Part shown: positions 42,971 through 51,780 of the stretch, one piece after another
Numbering within the stretch: the first letter of the stretch is position 1
How the letters are laid out: every line of letters begins with the position of its first letter
Assembly: GCA_029256325.1 (NCBI GenBank)
Contig: JAQSYD010000076.1
Location: forward strand, 1-64,000
From: Clostridia bacterium
GTDB lineage: Bacteria > Bacillota > Clostridia > Lutisporales > Lutisporaceae
DNA: 64,000 bases
Reading direction: 5' to 3'
Notes under the pieces: model-generated
The model's input: the letters and a program-made list of their open reading frames with translations, nothing else
Databases searched by the model: none
Told to the model about the DNA's origin: nothing
Made by a program: the position numbers and the translations under genes

Positions 42971-43357
42971 CTATTGCTTTTCTGATTTATTGTCACTGTC
43001 TAATCGGAAATTTGCATTGTCACTGACATCTGTGCTGCTGCTAGGGGTGTTGTCTGTGCTGTTATCAGTAGAGGTATGGCCTTTTAGATTTTTTACTCTT
43101 TCTTTTAGTGTCTCTATATTTTCTTGTATGGCTTTGATTTGATTGCATTTACCATCGAGAGATTCATCAAAGCTTTCGCCATTGGTAAATCTAACATATA
43201 GCTCATTGCCCATTTCGACCAACAGTTTTTTTACTTTATCCTCTTCGCTTCCTAAAGATAGATTAATTTTAGTGATTTCAACAAGCTCTTCTGATTTTGA
43301 AGTAATTGTTTTAGCCGTTTTACCAAGTTTTTTTCCAACATTATTAAAAAAATCCAT
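42971..43357 (-). CDS. Coiled-coil hypothetical protein
   Basis: 128 residues on the minus strand after a AGGAGGG site. MDFFNNVGKKLGKTAKTITSKSEELVEITK and a predicted coiled coil (about 20-95, KAIQENIETLKERVKNLKG) precede a Ser/Thr/Asp-rich tail. Relatives from memory often end with a zinc ribbon; this one does not. No membrane segment. Function unknown. Confidence 0.7.
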   Translation of the reverse strand: MDFFNNVGKKLGKTAKTITSKSEELVEITKINLSLGSEEDKVKKLLVEMGNELYVRFTNGESFDESLDGKCNQIKAIQENIETLKERVKNLKGHTSTDNSTDNTPSSSTDVSDNANFRLDSDNKSEKQ

Positions 43358-43499
43358 AAATATCCCTCCTATTACAATATTATACGAAAGACAGATTCAT
43401 ATTAGAATATATTCATGCTGCGTATTTTATTTTAATTGGAAGGAAGCAGCTAGTAAGGTATAATAGGTAGTGTATATTTTGATATGAGGTGGGGTTAGT

Positions 43500-44405
43500 G
43501 TGAAGGAAAAAGTAGTATCTAAAACGTTGTTATGGGATTTAAGTCTCCTATTGGTAGCTATGGTTTGGGGAGGCGGCTTTGTAGTTACTAAAAATGCATT
43601 GGAAGTAATAACACCATTATATTTTTTATCCATTAGATTTATGATTGCTGGAATTATTATGGCTATTATATTTTTTCCAAAGTTAAAAAAGGCTTCTTGG
43701 CAAGACATAAAAAACAGCTGTATAGTCGGTATATTTCTTTCCTTGGGTTTTATAACACAGACCTTTGGTGCAAATCTAACAACACCGGCTAAATCAAGCT
43801 TTATTACAGGACTCAATGTAGTTTTGGTACCTTTTATAATGATTCTGTTTACGAAGAAGTTTCCGGGTCGAAAAGCTGTTATTACTGCTATTGTGGCCTT
43901 TATGGGCTTGTCCTTAATATCAGTAAATGAGCAGCTGACAATAGGAGCGGGCGACTTTTTAACATTTTTGTGTGCCATATTCTATGCCTGCCATATCGTT
44001 TCTATTGGCTTTTATGCGAATAAAACGGATGCAATAGTCTTAGCTACAATACAAGTATTGTTTGCAGGTGTTGTATGCAGCTTACTGGCTATACCATTTG
44101 AGCCTGTGCCTGTATTATCGGGTATAAGCATTTGGAGCGGGATATTATATTCTGCACTGCTAAGTACACTGGCAGCATTTCTTATTCAAAACCTTGCGCA
44201 AAGAAATACGCCATCGACACATGCCGCAATCATCCTTTGCCTTGAATCGGTTTTTGGCGCAATCGCTTCAGTGCTTTTCTGGAATGAATCAATGACCTTG
44301 AAGATGATTATTGGATGCTTATTAATTTTTGCTGCTATTATTATTAATGAGGTAGACTTTTCAGCACTTCTAGACAAAAGTAAAGATAGTACCGAACAAG
44401 TGTAG
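43500..44405 (+). CDS. DMT superfamily (EamA) transporter
   Basis: 301 residues from a GTG after AGGTGGGG. Ten membrane helices in two EamA halves: LLVAMVWGGGFVVTKNALEVITPLYFLSIRFMIAG in the first, ISIWSGILYSALLSTLAAFLIQNLAQRNTPSTHAAII in the second. Likely exports metabolites or amino acids; substrate unknown. It is a paralogue of the gene at 50087. Confidence 0.9.
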   Translation: MKEKVVSKTLLWDLSLLLVAMVWGGGFVVTKNALEVITPLYFLSIRFMIAGIIMAIIFFPKLKKASWQDIKNSCIVGIFLSLGFITQTFGANLTTPAKSSFITGLNVVLVPFIMILFTKKFPGRKAVITAIVAFMGLSLISVNEQLTIGAGDFLTFLCAIFYACHIVSIGFYANKTDAIVLATIQVLFAGVVCSLLAIPFEPVPVLSGISIWSGILYSALLSTLAAFLIQNLAQRNTPSTHAAIILCLESVFGAIASVLFWNESMTLKMIIGCLLIFAAIIINEVDFSALLDKSKDSTEQV

Positions 44406-44498
44406 TAAATTTGTATACAATATTATTAATTTGTATTGCTCTTGTAGTCTAACTATAGTATCATTATCGTGGACTTATTTTGTTTAGGAGGGATTTTT

Positions 44499-46124
44499 TT
44501 GTTAGGAATGATATTGGGTCTTTTAGCTGGACTGGCAGTGTTTTTATACGGTATGAAAATTATGTCCGATGCACTGCAGCGTTCTGCCGGGGGACGGATG
44601 AAGCGACTGCTTGAAATACTTACTACAAACAGATTTTTAGGAGTTATGGTCGGAGCTGCTATTACTGCAATCATACAGAGTAGTAGTGCGACAACAGTAA
44701 TGGTGGTTGGACTTGTTAATGCAGGCATCATGAATTTGACACAATCTATAGGCGTTATTATGGGTGCCAATATTGGTACCACAATGACAGCACAGCTGAT
44801 TGCTTTTAAATTCAATGATATAATCCCATATACACTTATAATTGGTGCTGCATTGTTGTTGTTTTCATCAAAAAAATCATATAAGCTGCTGGGAGAGTTC
44901 TTTATTGGTTTTGGTTTATTATTCTCAGGAATGCACGAAATGAGTGCGGCCATGAAGCCTTTAAAGGATATAGAGGGATTTGCTCAACTTATGGTAAATC
45001 TTCAGCATAATCCAATGCTAGGCGTTCTTGTAGGTTTAGCATTAACGGCGATTATACAAAGCAGTAGTGCTACAATTGGTATACTTCAGGCATTAGCTTT
45101 CCAAGGATTGATACCAATCGAGGCAGCCTTGCCAATATTATTTGGTGAAAATATAGGGACTTGTGTAACGGCACTGTTAGCCAGCGTCGGAACTACAATT
45201 ACTGCAAAAAGAGCTGCTGTAATGCATTTAACCTTTAATCTGATAGGTACTATAATTTTCATGATTATATTAAAACCTATTATTTGGCTAATTGGATTTA
45301 CAGCTACTGATGTTGCTAGACAGATTGCTAACGCGCATACTTTCTTCAACATTGCCAATGTAATTGTTCAATTCCCATTTGCAATGCTTATTATTAAATT
45401 TGTTACTAAAGTTGTACCGGGAGAAGACAAGCACGATGAGTTTGAACTGCAGTATTTAGATAGCAGATTGCTAGAAACTCCAACCGTTGCTGTAGTGCAA
45501 ATTGTAAAAGAAATCATTAGAATGGGTGAAATTGCAAGAAGCAACGTGAAAGACGGCGTAGATGTAATTATAGCGTTTAACGACAAATTGTTGGATAAGA
45601 TATATGACAATGAAAAAGTAATAAACGAATTGGAAAAAAAGATAGGGGAATACCTTGTATCAGTTGCCAATACAGCGATTAGTGAAGACCAAAGATACAA
45701 AGTAAGTGCTTTGTTTAATACAATACATGATATTGAGAGAATTGGCGACCACGCAGAGAACTTGGCAGAAATTGCACAGTATAAGGTGGATAACAACATC
45801 ACCTTTTCTGATTCTGCAGTGGAAGAACTAAAGCTTATTAGCGAAAAGGTAGACGGTGCTTTGGTAAATGCTTTAGAAGCACTAAAGACAGAAGATCCAC
45901 GACTGGTAGAGCGAGTAGATGACTATGAGAACACGGTTGACGATCTCCGCGATCAATTCAAGGAAGCACATATTAAGCGACTCAACGAAGGAAATTGCAA
46001 TATCAGTGCCGGAGTTTTATTCTTGGATTTAATAACAAACCTAGAAAGAGTCAGCGACCACAGCGTAAATATAGCAGATATAGTAAGACCTGGAGTTACT
46101 AAAATGAAGGGCCTGGACGACTAG
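44499..46124 (+). CDS. Na/Pi cotransporter family protein with PhoU-like tail
   Basis: 541 residues from a TTG at 44499, 6 bases after AGGAGGG; the frame is open upstream but has no ribosome site. The two NptA repeats carry IIQSSSATTVMVVGLVNAGI and IIQSSSATIGILQALAFQG, the phosphate-binding inverted repeats, with GANIGTT and GENIGTC. The C-terminal 200 residues (from about 350) are a PhoU-like helical domain (HDIERIGDHAENLAEIA). It is a sodium-driven phosphate carrier, possibly regulated by the tail. Confidence 0.92.
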   Translation: MLGMILGLLAGLAVFLYGMKIMSDALQRSAGGRMKRLLEILTTNRFLGVMVGAAITAIIQSSSATTVMVVGLVNAGIMNLTQSIGVIMGANIGTTMTAQLIAFKFNDIIPYTLIIGAALLLFSSKKSYKLLGEFFIGFGLLFSGMHEMSAAMKPLKDIEGFAQLMVNLQHNPMLGVLVGLALTAIIQSSSATIGILQALAFQGLIPIEAALPILFGENIGTCVTALLASVGTTITAKRAAVMHLTFNLIGTIIFMIILKPIIWLIGFTATDVARQIANAHTFFNIANVIVQFPFAMLIIKFVTKVVPGEDKHDEFELQYLDSRLLETPTVAVVQIVKEIIRMGEIARSNVKDGVDVIIAFNDKLLDKIYDNEKVINELEKKIGEYLVSVANTAISEDQRYKVSALFNTIHDIERIGDHAENLAEIAQYKVDNNITFSDSAVEELKLISEKVDGALVNALEALKTEDPRLVERVDDYENTVDDLRDQFKEAHIKRLNEGNCNISAGVLFLDLITNLERVSDHSVNIADIVRPGVTKMKGLDD

Positions 46125-46130
46125 AATTGA

Positions 46131-46157
46131 AGCAAGCACGAAAATGCTTGCTTTTTA
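46131..46157 (+). terminator. Terminator after the Na/Pi transporter
   Basis: 8-bp stem AGCAAGCA (46131) / TGCTTGCT (to 46152), 6-base loop, then TTTTTATTTT. Confidence 0.85.
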
Positions 46158-46224
46158 TTTTATAATGAAATTTATCTTAGGATTTGATAGAATAATATAT
46201 ATTATTAGAGTTTAGGAGATCAAT

Positions 46225-46905
46225 ATGACAAATTATGAGTATTTAAAGCAGATAAGCATTTTCTCACAGCTTAAAGAAGATTTTTTAAAGAAGATTGACA
46301 GCATATCTATCATGCGTAATTATACAAAAGGCAGAATTATTTTTATGGAGGGAGAGCCGGGAGAAGCGTTTTATTATATAAAATCCGGTTTGGTAAAGAT
46401 ATCAAAGGTTTCCAGTGATGGAAGAGAGCATATCCTCCATATATTAAATGAAGGACATGTTTTTGCAGAGGTAACACTGTTCAATAACACCTCCTATCCG
46501 GCTACTGCGGAGGTACTGGAAGAAGCGCAAATAGGTATGATTAAAAACAGCGATTTGCAAAAGCTGATTATAGAAAATCCGGAAATATCGCTGGAGCTTA
46601 TCAAGTACCTCAATCACAGATTGATAGAAGCACAAAATAAGGTAAGAAATCTTGCGCTTTATGATACCTTTGGCAGAACTGCACAGGCTCTTGTGAAGCT
46701 ATCGGAGGATCATGGGAAGAAAACCTCTGCAGGAATTGAATTGGACCTCGGTATTTCAAGACAGGAGCTTGCTAATATTGTGGGAACTACAAGAGAAACC
46801 GTGATAAGAGTACTTGCTGCTTTTAAAAAAGAAAAGTCTATAGAGCTTGATAAGAGCAATATTATCATAAAAGATATTGATAAAGTAAAGGCATGGTATA
46901 GTTAA
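46225..46905 (+). CDS. Crp/Fnr family transcriptional regulator
   Basis: 226 residues. The cyclic-nucleotide-binding beta barrel (about 10-125) has KGRIIFMEGEPGEAFYYIKSG and HVFAEVTLFNNTSYPATAEV. A dimer helix precedes an HTH_Crp domain (about 150-215) with LGISRQELANIVGTTRETVIRVLAAFKKE. No N-terminal Cys cluster for an iron-sulfur centre is present, so it is not Fnr itself; the effector is unknown. Monocistronic, after TTTAGGAG. Confidence 0.92.
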   Translation: MTNYEYLKQISIFSQLKEDFLKKIDSISIMRNYTKGRIIFMEGEPGEAFYYIKSGLVKISKVSSDGREHILHILNEGHVFAEVTLFNNTSYPATAEVLEEAQIGMIKNSDLQKLIIENPEISLELIKYLNHRLIEAQNKVRNLALYDTFGRTAQALVKLSEDHGKKTSAGIELDLGISRQELANIVGTTRETVIRVLAAFKKEKSIELDKSNIIIKDIDKVKAWYS

Positions 46906-46942
46906 AAAAAGTGGCAGATTAATTTTAATCTGCCACTTTTTT
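46906..46942. terminator. Bidirectional terminator between the Crp/Fnr gene and trmB
   Basis: Stem GTGGCAGATTAA (46911) / TTAATCTGCCAC (to 46936) flanked by A- and T-runs on both sides. Confidence 0.85.
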
Positions 46943-47585
46943 ATGGTGTGTAAGCTTTCAATCTGTTTATTTTTACGCCCATTTCAGAAAATTTCTTTTC
47001 ATATTCTGTCATCACATTTTCGGGGTCTTCCAGCTTATGTAAATCATATGTAATTTCTGTTATTTCATAGCCACACGCTTGAAATTCTTCAATGGAAAAA
47101 TCGAAAAGCTCTCTGTTATCAGTTTTAAATATGATATCTGCTTTCGGCTTAAGAAGCTCCTTATATTCATTCAGGTAGCCTCTGTGTGTTAATCTGCGCT
47201 TGGCATGTCTATCCTTTGGCCATGGATCACAAAAATTAATATATAGCCTGTCTATTTCTTGAGCTCCAAATAACTCAGAAATGAAATCAATATTGGTGGG
47301 AAGCATTCTTAAATTTTGGATTGGATGATCAAAATCTAGAACTCTTTGTAAAGCGGATAATACAACTTCATTCTTTTTCTCAATACCTATATAATTATTG
47401 TTAGGATGTTTATAAGCATTGGTAGTAATAAACTGGCCTCTTCCCATTCCAAGCTCAACGTTGATAGGATTTGAATTGCCAAATTCCTCTGACCATTTTC
47501 CCTTAAGCAAAGCAGGCTTAAAAATTACAATATCCGGATGCCCTAACAGCTTATCCACTGCATAAGGCTTGTGTCTCATTCTCAT
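46941..47585 (-). CDS. trmB: tRNA (guanine-N7-)-methyltransferase
   Basis: 214 residues from the minus-strand ATG at 47585 (AGGAGG upstream); an earlier in-frame start overlaps the ribosome site. The motifs are INVELGMGRGQFI (SAM), IGIEKKNEVVLSALQ, and INFCDPWPKDRHAKRRL, the TrmB signature that contacts tRNA. It methylates G46 of tRNAs. Intact. Confidence 0.95.
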   Translation of the reverse strand: MRMRHKPYAVDKLLGHPDIVIFKPALLKGKWSEEFGNSNPINVELGMGRGQFITTNAYKHPNNNYIGIEKKNEVVLSALQRVLDFDHPIQNLRMLPTNIDFISELFGAQEIDRLYINFCDPWPKDRHAKRRLTHRGYLNEYKELLKPKADIIFKTDNRELFDFSIEEFQACGYEITEITYDLHKLEDPENVMTEYEKKFSEMGVKINRLKAYTP

Positions 47586-47602
47586 ATGCTTCCTCCTATA
47601 CA

Positions 47603-47793
47603 CACTGTAAAACTTAGTTTATGTTATTGCTCAGGATGCGGCAGCTGACGTGGAGCAATTACATAAAGTTAGATTTGCGGTGTGTTTTCCTTAATTTCAC
47701 TGTAAAACTTAGTTTATGTTATTGCTCAGGATGCGGCAGCTGACGTGGAGCAATTACATAAAGTTAGGTTTGCGGTGTGTTTTCCTTAATTTC
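47603..47793. repeat. Tandem duplication of a 95-bp palindromic unit
   Basis: Two copies (47603-47697 and 47698-47792) differ at one base (AGATTTGCGG versus AGGTTTGCGG). Each contains an inverted repeat with ATTGCTC and GAGCAAT arms extending into AACTT..TATGT / ACATAAAGTT. On the minus strand the unit carries the last codons and stop of the CAP gene followed by a terminator-like hairpin, so it is a duplicated 3' end. Confidence 0.85.
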
Positions 47794-48222
47794 ATAGCTT
47801 TCATTAGCTTCTTTACATACGCCTATTCCAACTTCTATAAAGTATGGATTAAGAATATTTTCTCTATGGGTTTTTGAATTCATCCATGCCCTGTGAGCGT
47901 TAGCAGCACATTTATCAATTGCCAAATTTTCACCTGCACAAGTATAGTTTATCCCATAAGACTTCATCATATCAAAAGGTGAGCCATAAGCTGGAGAGTG
48001 ATGGCTGAAATAGCCATTTTCCACTATGTCCTGAGATTTCATGAATGCCAGCTTGTTGAGGTCACTATTTGCTTTTAAAGGCGGTATTCCAGCTTTAGCC
48101 CTTTCGCTATTAACAAGCTTTAATATAATAACAGCTTGGTCAGTATATGCGTTGCTACTGGGGCTTAGTGTAAAATCTATCAGTTGTGCCAGTGCAGTTA
48201 ATACATAGGCATTGTATTTCAT
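47764..48222 (-). CDS. CAP-domain (SCP/YkwD-like) protein, altered C-terminus
   Basis: 152 residues from the minus-strand ATG at 48222 (AAGGAGG upstream). The CAP domain has LVNSERAKAGIPPLKANSDL, FMKSQDIVENGYFSHHSPAYG, YTCAGENLAIDKCAANAHRAWMNS and HRENILNPYFIEVGIGV. Unlike the neighbour at 48389, there is no lipobox, SH3 or long linker, and the usual closing YTQMF motif is replaced by SYEIKENTPQT, encoded in the 95-bp duplicated unit. The N-terminus is weakly hydrophobic, perhaps not a signal. It is likely a paralogue of the next gene; function in clostridia unknown. Confidence 0.8.
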   Translation of the reverse strand: MKYNAYVLTALAQLIDFTLSPSSNAYTDQAVIILKLVNSERAKAGIPPLKANSDLNKLAFMKSQDIVENGYFSHHSPAYGSPFDMMKSYGINYTCAGENLAIDKCAANAHRAWMNSKTHRENILNPYFIEVGIGVCKEANESYEIKENTPQT

Positions 48223-48350
48223 AGAATCCTCCTTCACTAATGATCATTCTTTTTTTGAATACTTCGATAAAAGCAGATGATTTAAGTCATAAAATGCCAG
48301 TCTTATATTATATATCATATGAGCATTATTCCGAGTTTGCTATAACAAAT

Positions 48351-48380
48351 AAAGCCATGAGGAATCTCATGGCTTTATTT
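48351..48380 (-). terminator. Terminator of the CAP/SH3 lipoprotein gene
   Basis: 11-bp stem AAAGCCATGAG (48351) / CTCATGGCTTT (to 48376), loop GAAT, with T-rich tail on the minus strand. Confidence 0.75.
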
Positions 48381-48388
48381 AAAATTCT

Positions 48389-49369
48389 TTATTTGCCTAT
48401 GAACATTTGAGTATATGCATAGCTGCCATTTCCTTTTGGATATAAACCAATGCCAATCTCTGTAAAGTCGGGGTTCAGAATATTTTTCTTATGTCCCTCT
48501 GATTTCATCCAAGCATTATGAGCTTTGTCAGCATCACTATTGATTGCCAGATTCTCGCCAGCATACATATAGCTTACCCCATAGTCTTTCATCATTTTAA
48601 AGGGCGAACCGTAAGTTGGAGATTCATGTGCAAAATAATTTTTTTCTACAATATCCTGGGATTTCATTGTGGCCAGCTTGTTTAAGTCAGTATTGGATTT
48701 GAGAGCTGGAGCACCAACTTTTGCTCTTTCTGCATTTGCAAGCTGCAGTATCCTGGAGCCTTGAGAAGTAAGAGTTCCGGTTCCGGTAGCTGCCGGAGTG
48801 TTTTGTATTGTTGTTGTTCCTTCATTTCCTGCTGGAGTAGTTTTTGCACCTGTATTTTTGCCTTGACCTGCTGGTGTAGTTGGTGCAGTCGGCAGCGATC
48901 TTGTGGGTTCTGGATCATCAGTGCTGTCAGGTTGTGCAGAATAAAGCTTTGCATAATTTGGAGATATGCTGCCAATTTTGTCTGTACCGGGTACATTAAC
49001 GATATACCATCCGTTTAACTTGCCTATAACCTTTACTGCATCACCTTGCTTTAAGTTTCCGACAATCGGGGTACTGGAACTAGGGCCAGAGCGTATATTT
49101 ATATTTTCTAATATGGTTGCATAGCTGTAGTCCAGCTTTGAAAACAAGGAAGAGGTTTGATCGCCTGCATTGGTATTGTCGCCGCTTCCGACCTTCCTTT
49201 GATTGTCTTGTGCAGTGTAGGGTGTCTCAGTGTCCGTATTATAGTTCCTATAGTTATCTGTATTATTTGGCGTTGGCTTCCTTGCTGGCTGTGGCAAGCA
49301 TGCTGAAAAGCTAAATACTATAAGAACAATGACAAGGACTAAACCCAAATGTCTATTAAATTTTCTCAT
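48389..49369 (-). CDS. SH3 and CAP domain lipoprotein (YkwD-like)
   Basis: 326 residues on the minus strand. A lipoprotein signal (VIVLIVFSFSAC, lipobox Cys about residue 24) precedes a Thr/Asn-rich linker, a bacterial SH3 domain (NINIRSGPSSSTPIVGNL and NGWYIVNVPG, about 88-140), a Pro/Thr/Gly-rich linker, and a C-terminal CAP domain (LANAERAKVGAPALKSNTDL, YAGENLAINSDADKAHNAWM, YTQMFIG). It is surface anchored and may bind peptidoglycan. The short CAP gene at 47764 is a near paralogue lying downstream. Confidence 0.9.
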   Translation of the reverse strand: MRKFNRHLGLVLVIVLIVFSFSACLPQPARKPTPNNTDNYRNYNTDTETPYTAQDNQRKVGSGDNTNAGDQTSSLFSKLDYSYATILENINIRSGPSSSTPIVGNLKQGDAVKVIGKLNGWYIVNVPGTDKIGSISPNYAKLYSAQPDSTDDPEPTRSLPTAPTTPAGQGKNTGAKTTPAGNEGTTTIQNTPAATGTGTLTSQGSRILQLANAERAKVGAPALKSNTDLNKLATMKSQDIVEKNYFAHESPTYGSPFKMMKDYGVSYMYAGENLAINSDADKAHNAWMKSEGHKKNILNPDFTEIGIGLYPKGNGSYAYTQMFIGK

Positions 49370-49540
49370 TCTAGTGCTCCTTTCAATATAAAAATAACTT
49401 CTTATATTAGTGTTTTGTTTTTTTCAAAAAAATATAATAAAGTAAAAATGTCAGAAATTTACATAAGGTAAACCTTGTCTTTTTAGTATGCAAATGCTTA
49501 TTATATAAGTAGAATATTATTAAATCTGTTGGAGGTTGGA

Positions 49541-50059
49541 ATGGAATTAATTGTACAAGCACTTATAATCTTTTTTGCAAGAATAGTAGACGTCTCGATG
49601 GGTACTATTAGGATGATCCTATTAGTAAAAGGACAAAGGAAAATTGCAGCGCTCATCGGATTCTTTGAAGTGATGATTTATTTAATTGTATTAGGTAAGG
49701 TTGTAGGCAATATTAATAGACCACTGCTGATTATCGCTTATGGCTTGGGTTACGCCAGTGGGAATTTTGTAGGCAGCAAGCTGGAAGAAAAGCTTTCTAT
49801 AGGGAGGTTATTGGTACAGATCATAGTGAAGGAAATAAGTTGTGGAATTGTAGAGGCGTTGAGAGAAGCAGGCTTTGGCGTTACGATATTTGAAGGTGAA
49901 GGTATGGATGGCAACAGTTATATGCTGAATGTGATCACGGAGAGAAAGAAAGTAAGCCAGCTTAAAGAAATTGTTAATAAGCAGCATTGCGGAGCTTTTG
50001 TAACGACGATGGATGTGAGGTCGTCCTTAGGCGGATATTTTCAGCCTAAGAAGATGTAA
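49541..50059 (+). CDS. DUF2179/UPF0316 membrane protein
   Basis: 172 residues from the ATG at 49541, after GGAGGTTGG. Three membrane helices (about 1-80) carry FARIVDVSMGTIRMILLVKGQRKIAALIGFFEV, the UPF0316 signature, and the C-terminal 80 residues are the DUF2179 domain (VTIFEGEGMDGNSYMLNVITERKKVSQL). The family is widespread in Firmicutes; no function is established. Confidence 0.9.
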   Translation: MELIVQALIIFFARIVDVSMGTIRMILLVKGQRKIAALIGFFEVMIYLIVLGKVVGNINRPLLIIAYGLGYASGNFVGSKLEEKLSIGRLLVQIIVKEISCGIVEALREAGFGVTIFEGEGMDGNSYMLNVITERKKVSQLKEIVNKQHCGAFVTTMDVRSSLGGYFQPKKM

Positions 50060-50086
50060 AGCAAGATTATTCGTCGAAATTTGCGT

Positions 50087-50983
50087 TTATTTCGGTTCTA
50101 CTAAATTCCTAAATTTGACCTTTAATGCTGTAAAGTCAAATTCTGCAATGAGCATAGCTGATATTATAAATAAACCTCCTATAAAGCCTTTGAAGCCCAA
50201 TCGTTCTCCCAGCAACAACCATGAAGTAAAGGCGCCGAAAACAGGCTCCATAGTGAAAATAAGAGCTACGTGGGAGGCAGAGGTAAATTTCTGGGCGGTA
50301 GCCTGCATCCAAAAAGCAAAGGCAGTACACAATACGGCTGAAAACATCAAAGAGTTAAAGCTGAGCAGTGACATAGGGGTATCCCATGTATCGAATACCA
50401 AGGCGGCTGCAAATCCTAATATAGAAACGATATACATTTGAACAATGGATAGCTGAGTGGGATCATGTTCCTTAACATAATCTGAAGTTAAAAGCAACAA
50501 GACTGCATAGGTTACAGAGTTCATAATGGTCATAAGATCTCCTATGTTAAAGGAAAATACATTTCCGGAGAAGGATAGCAAAAACAACCCAATAAAAGCT
50601 AAGGTTATGCTTATAAGGGTATTTACATTTATCTTTGATTTATAAAATACAAAGGAAAGCATAGGCACAAATAAAACTGCTAAACCTGAATAAAAGGCTG
50701 ATTTTGAAGCAGTGGTATACAAAAGTCCTACCGTTTGAAGCGCATATGTTAAAAATAACAATGCGGCCATAGCTGATGCGGGCTTTAGAATGCTTTTGTC
50801 TATTTTGAACATTTTTTTATAAAAAATAATAGAAAGAAGTACCGCAGCAATCAAAAAACGAAGTCCTATATGATAAAGGGGTGGTATGGTCTGCAATGCA
50901 AACTTTGTAACAGGAAAGCCTGCGCCCCAAAATATTGTAACCAATAGCAGCGCTAAATCTGCTTTTTGAGCTCTATTCATCAT
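50087..50983 (-). CDS. DMT superfamily (EamA) transporter
   Basis: 298 residues from the minus-strand ATG at 50983 (GGGGTG upstream); the frame is open further back. Ten helices; LLLVTIFWGAGFPVTKFALQTIPPLYHIGLRFLIAA and ALIFTMEPVFGAFTSWLLLGERLG mark two EamA halves. Substrate unknown. It is a close-looking relative of the gene at 43500. Confidence 0.9.
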   Translation of the reverse strand: MMNRAQKADLALLLVTIFWGAGFPVTKFALQTIPPLYHIGLRFLIAAVLLSIIFYKKMFKIDKSILKPASAMAALLFLTYALQTVGLLYTTASKSAFYSGLAVLFVPMLSFVFYKSKINVNTLISITLAFIGLFLLSFSGNVFSFNIGDLMTIMNSVTYAVLLLLTSDYVKEHDPTQLSIVQMYIVSILGFAAALVFDTWDTPMSLLSFNSLMFSAVLCTAFAFWMQATAQKFTSASHVALIFTMEPVFGAFTSWLLLGERLGFKGFIGGLFIISAMLIAEFDFTALKVKFRNLVEPK

Positions 50984-51057
50984 GTTAAACACCCCGCGTA
51001 TATTTCTCATCTCATTCTACCTTAAAACAGGTAATACTTCAATTAATATCGTTTTTG

Positions 51058-51087
51058 CGCGATGATTGTATCGATACAATCATCGCG
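51058..51087. promoter_or_regulatory. Perfect 30-bp palindrome in a divergent promoter region
   Basis: CGCGATGATTGTATC joined directly to its exact complement (no loop), centre between 51072 and 51073, flanked by T-runs. It lies between the divergent DMT and ECF genes, where no transcript needs ending. Likely an operator; a hairpin terminator is the alternative. Confidence 0.6.
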
Positions 51088-51174
51088 TTTTTCTAAAATC
51101 AATTACTCATTTTAAAGAATTGTATTACAAATAGCTTCGTAAATAAATATAATCATATTTAAAGTGCACTAATA

Positions 51175-51735
51175 ATGGTAGAAAGAGTGAAAGAATTGAA
51201 TAATTATCACGATCAAGGAATAAAAGGAGCTGCAACAATAAAGGATATGGTTATAACATCCTTGTTAATTGCACTCGTATTTATCGCAACAAGCTTTATA
51301 AAGATAAGGCTGCCAATTTCCCTAAACGGCGGCTTGATACACATGGGGAATACAATGCTATTTACTGCATCCATCGTATTTGGCCCAAGAAAGGGTGCTG
51401 CTGCAGGGGCCTTTGGAATGGGCTTGTTTGATTTTTTATCCGAATGGGCTGCTTGGACACCCTTTACATTTGTTGTAAGAGGAATCATGGGTTATATCAT
51501 TGGTAAAGCAGCATATCTAAATAATAAATCAGGACAAAGCTGGACATATAATTTATTAGGGATATTCATAGGCGCTTTATGGATGCTGGTTGGATATTAT
51601 ATCACAGAGGTCATTCTATATGGAAATTGGATTCAGCCAATGACCTCTATACCTGGCAATATAACTCAGATTGTTATTGGTGCTGTAGTTGCACTGCCTT
51701 TGTCTGCCGCATTGAAGCGCGCTAAACTCTCATAA
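51175..51735 (+). CDS. ECF transporter S component (DUF1393/HmpT type)
   Basis: 186 residues; the start is uncertain because no strong ribosome site precedes the ATG at 51175, and a GTG or TTG 12-21 bases later is possible. Five to six helices. FIKIRLPISLNGGLIHMGNTMLFTASIVFGPRKGAAAGAFGMGLFD is the signature of the S-component family that includes HmpT and related vitamin transporters. It would dock with shared EcfAA'T modules. The next gene, a PLP-fold aminotransferase 45 bp downstream, suggests vitamin B6 compounds as cargo (inference). Confidence 0.85.
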   Translation: MVERVKELNNYHDQGIKGAATIKDMVITSLLIALVFIATSFIKIRLPISLNGGLIHMGNTMLFTASIVFGPRKGAAAGAFGMGLFDFLSEWAAWTPFTFVVRGIMGYIIGKAAYLNNKSGQSWTYNLLGIFIGALWMLVGYYITEVILYGNWIQPMTSIPGNITQIVIGAVVALPLSAALKRAKLS

Positions 51736-51780
51736 AACCAAGCAATACAAACAAATTTGAATTAAAATGGAGGAGTTCTT

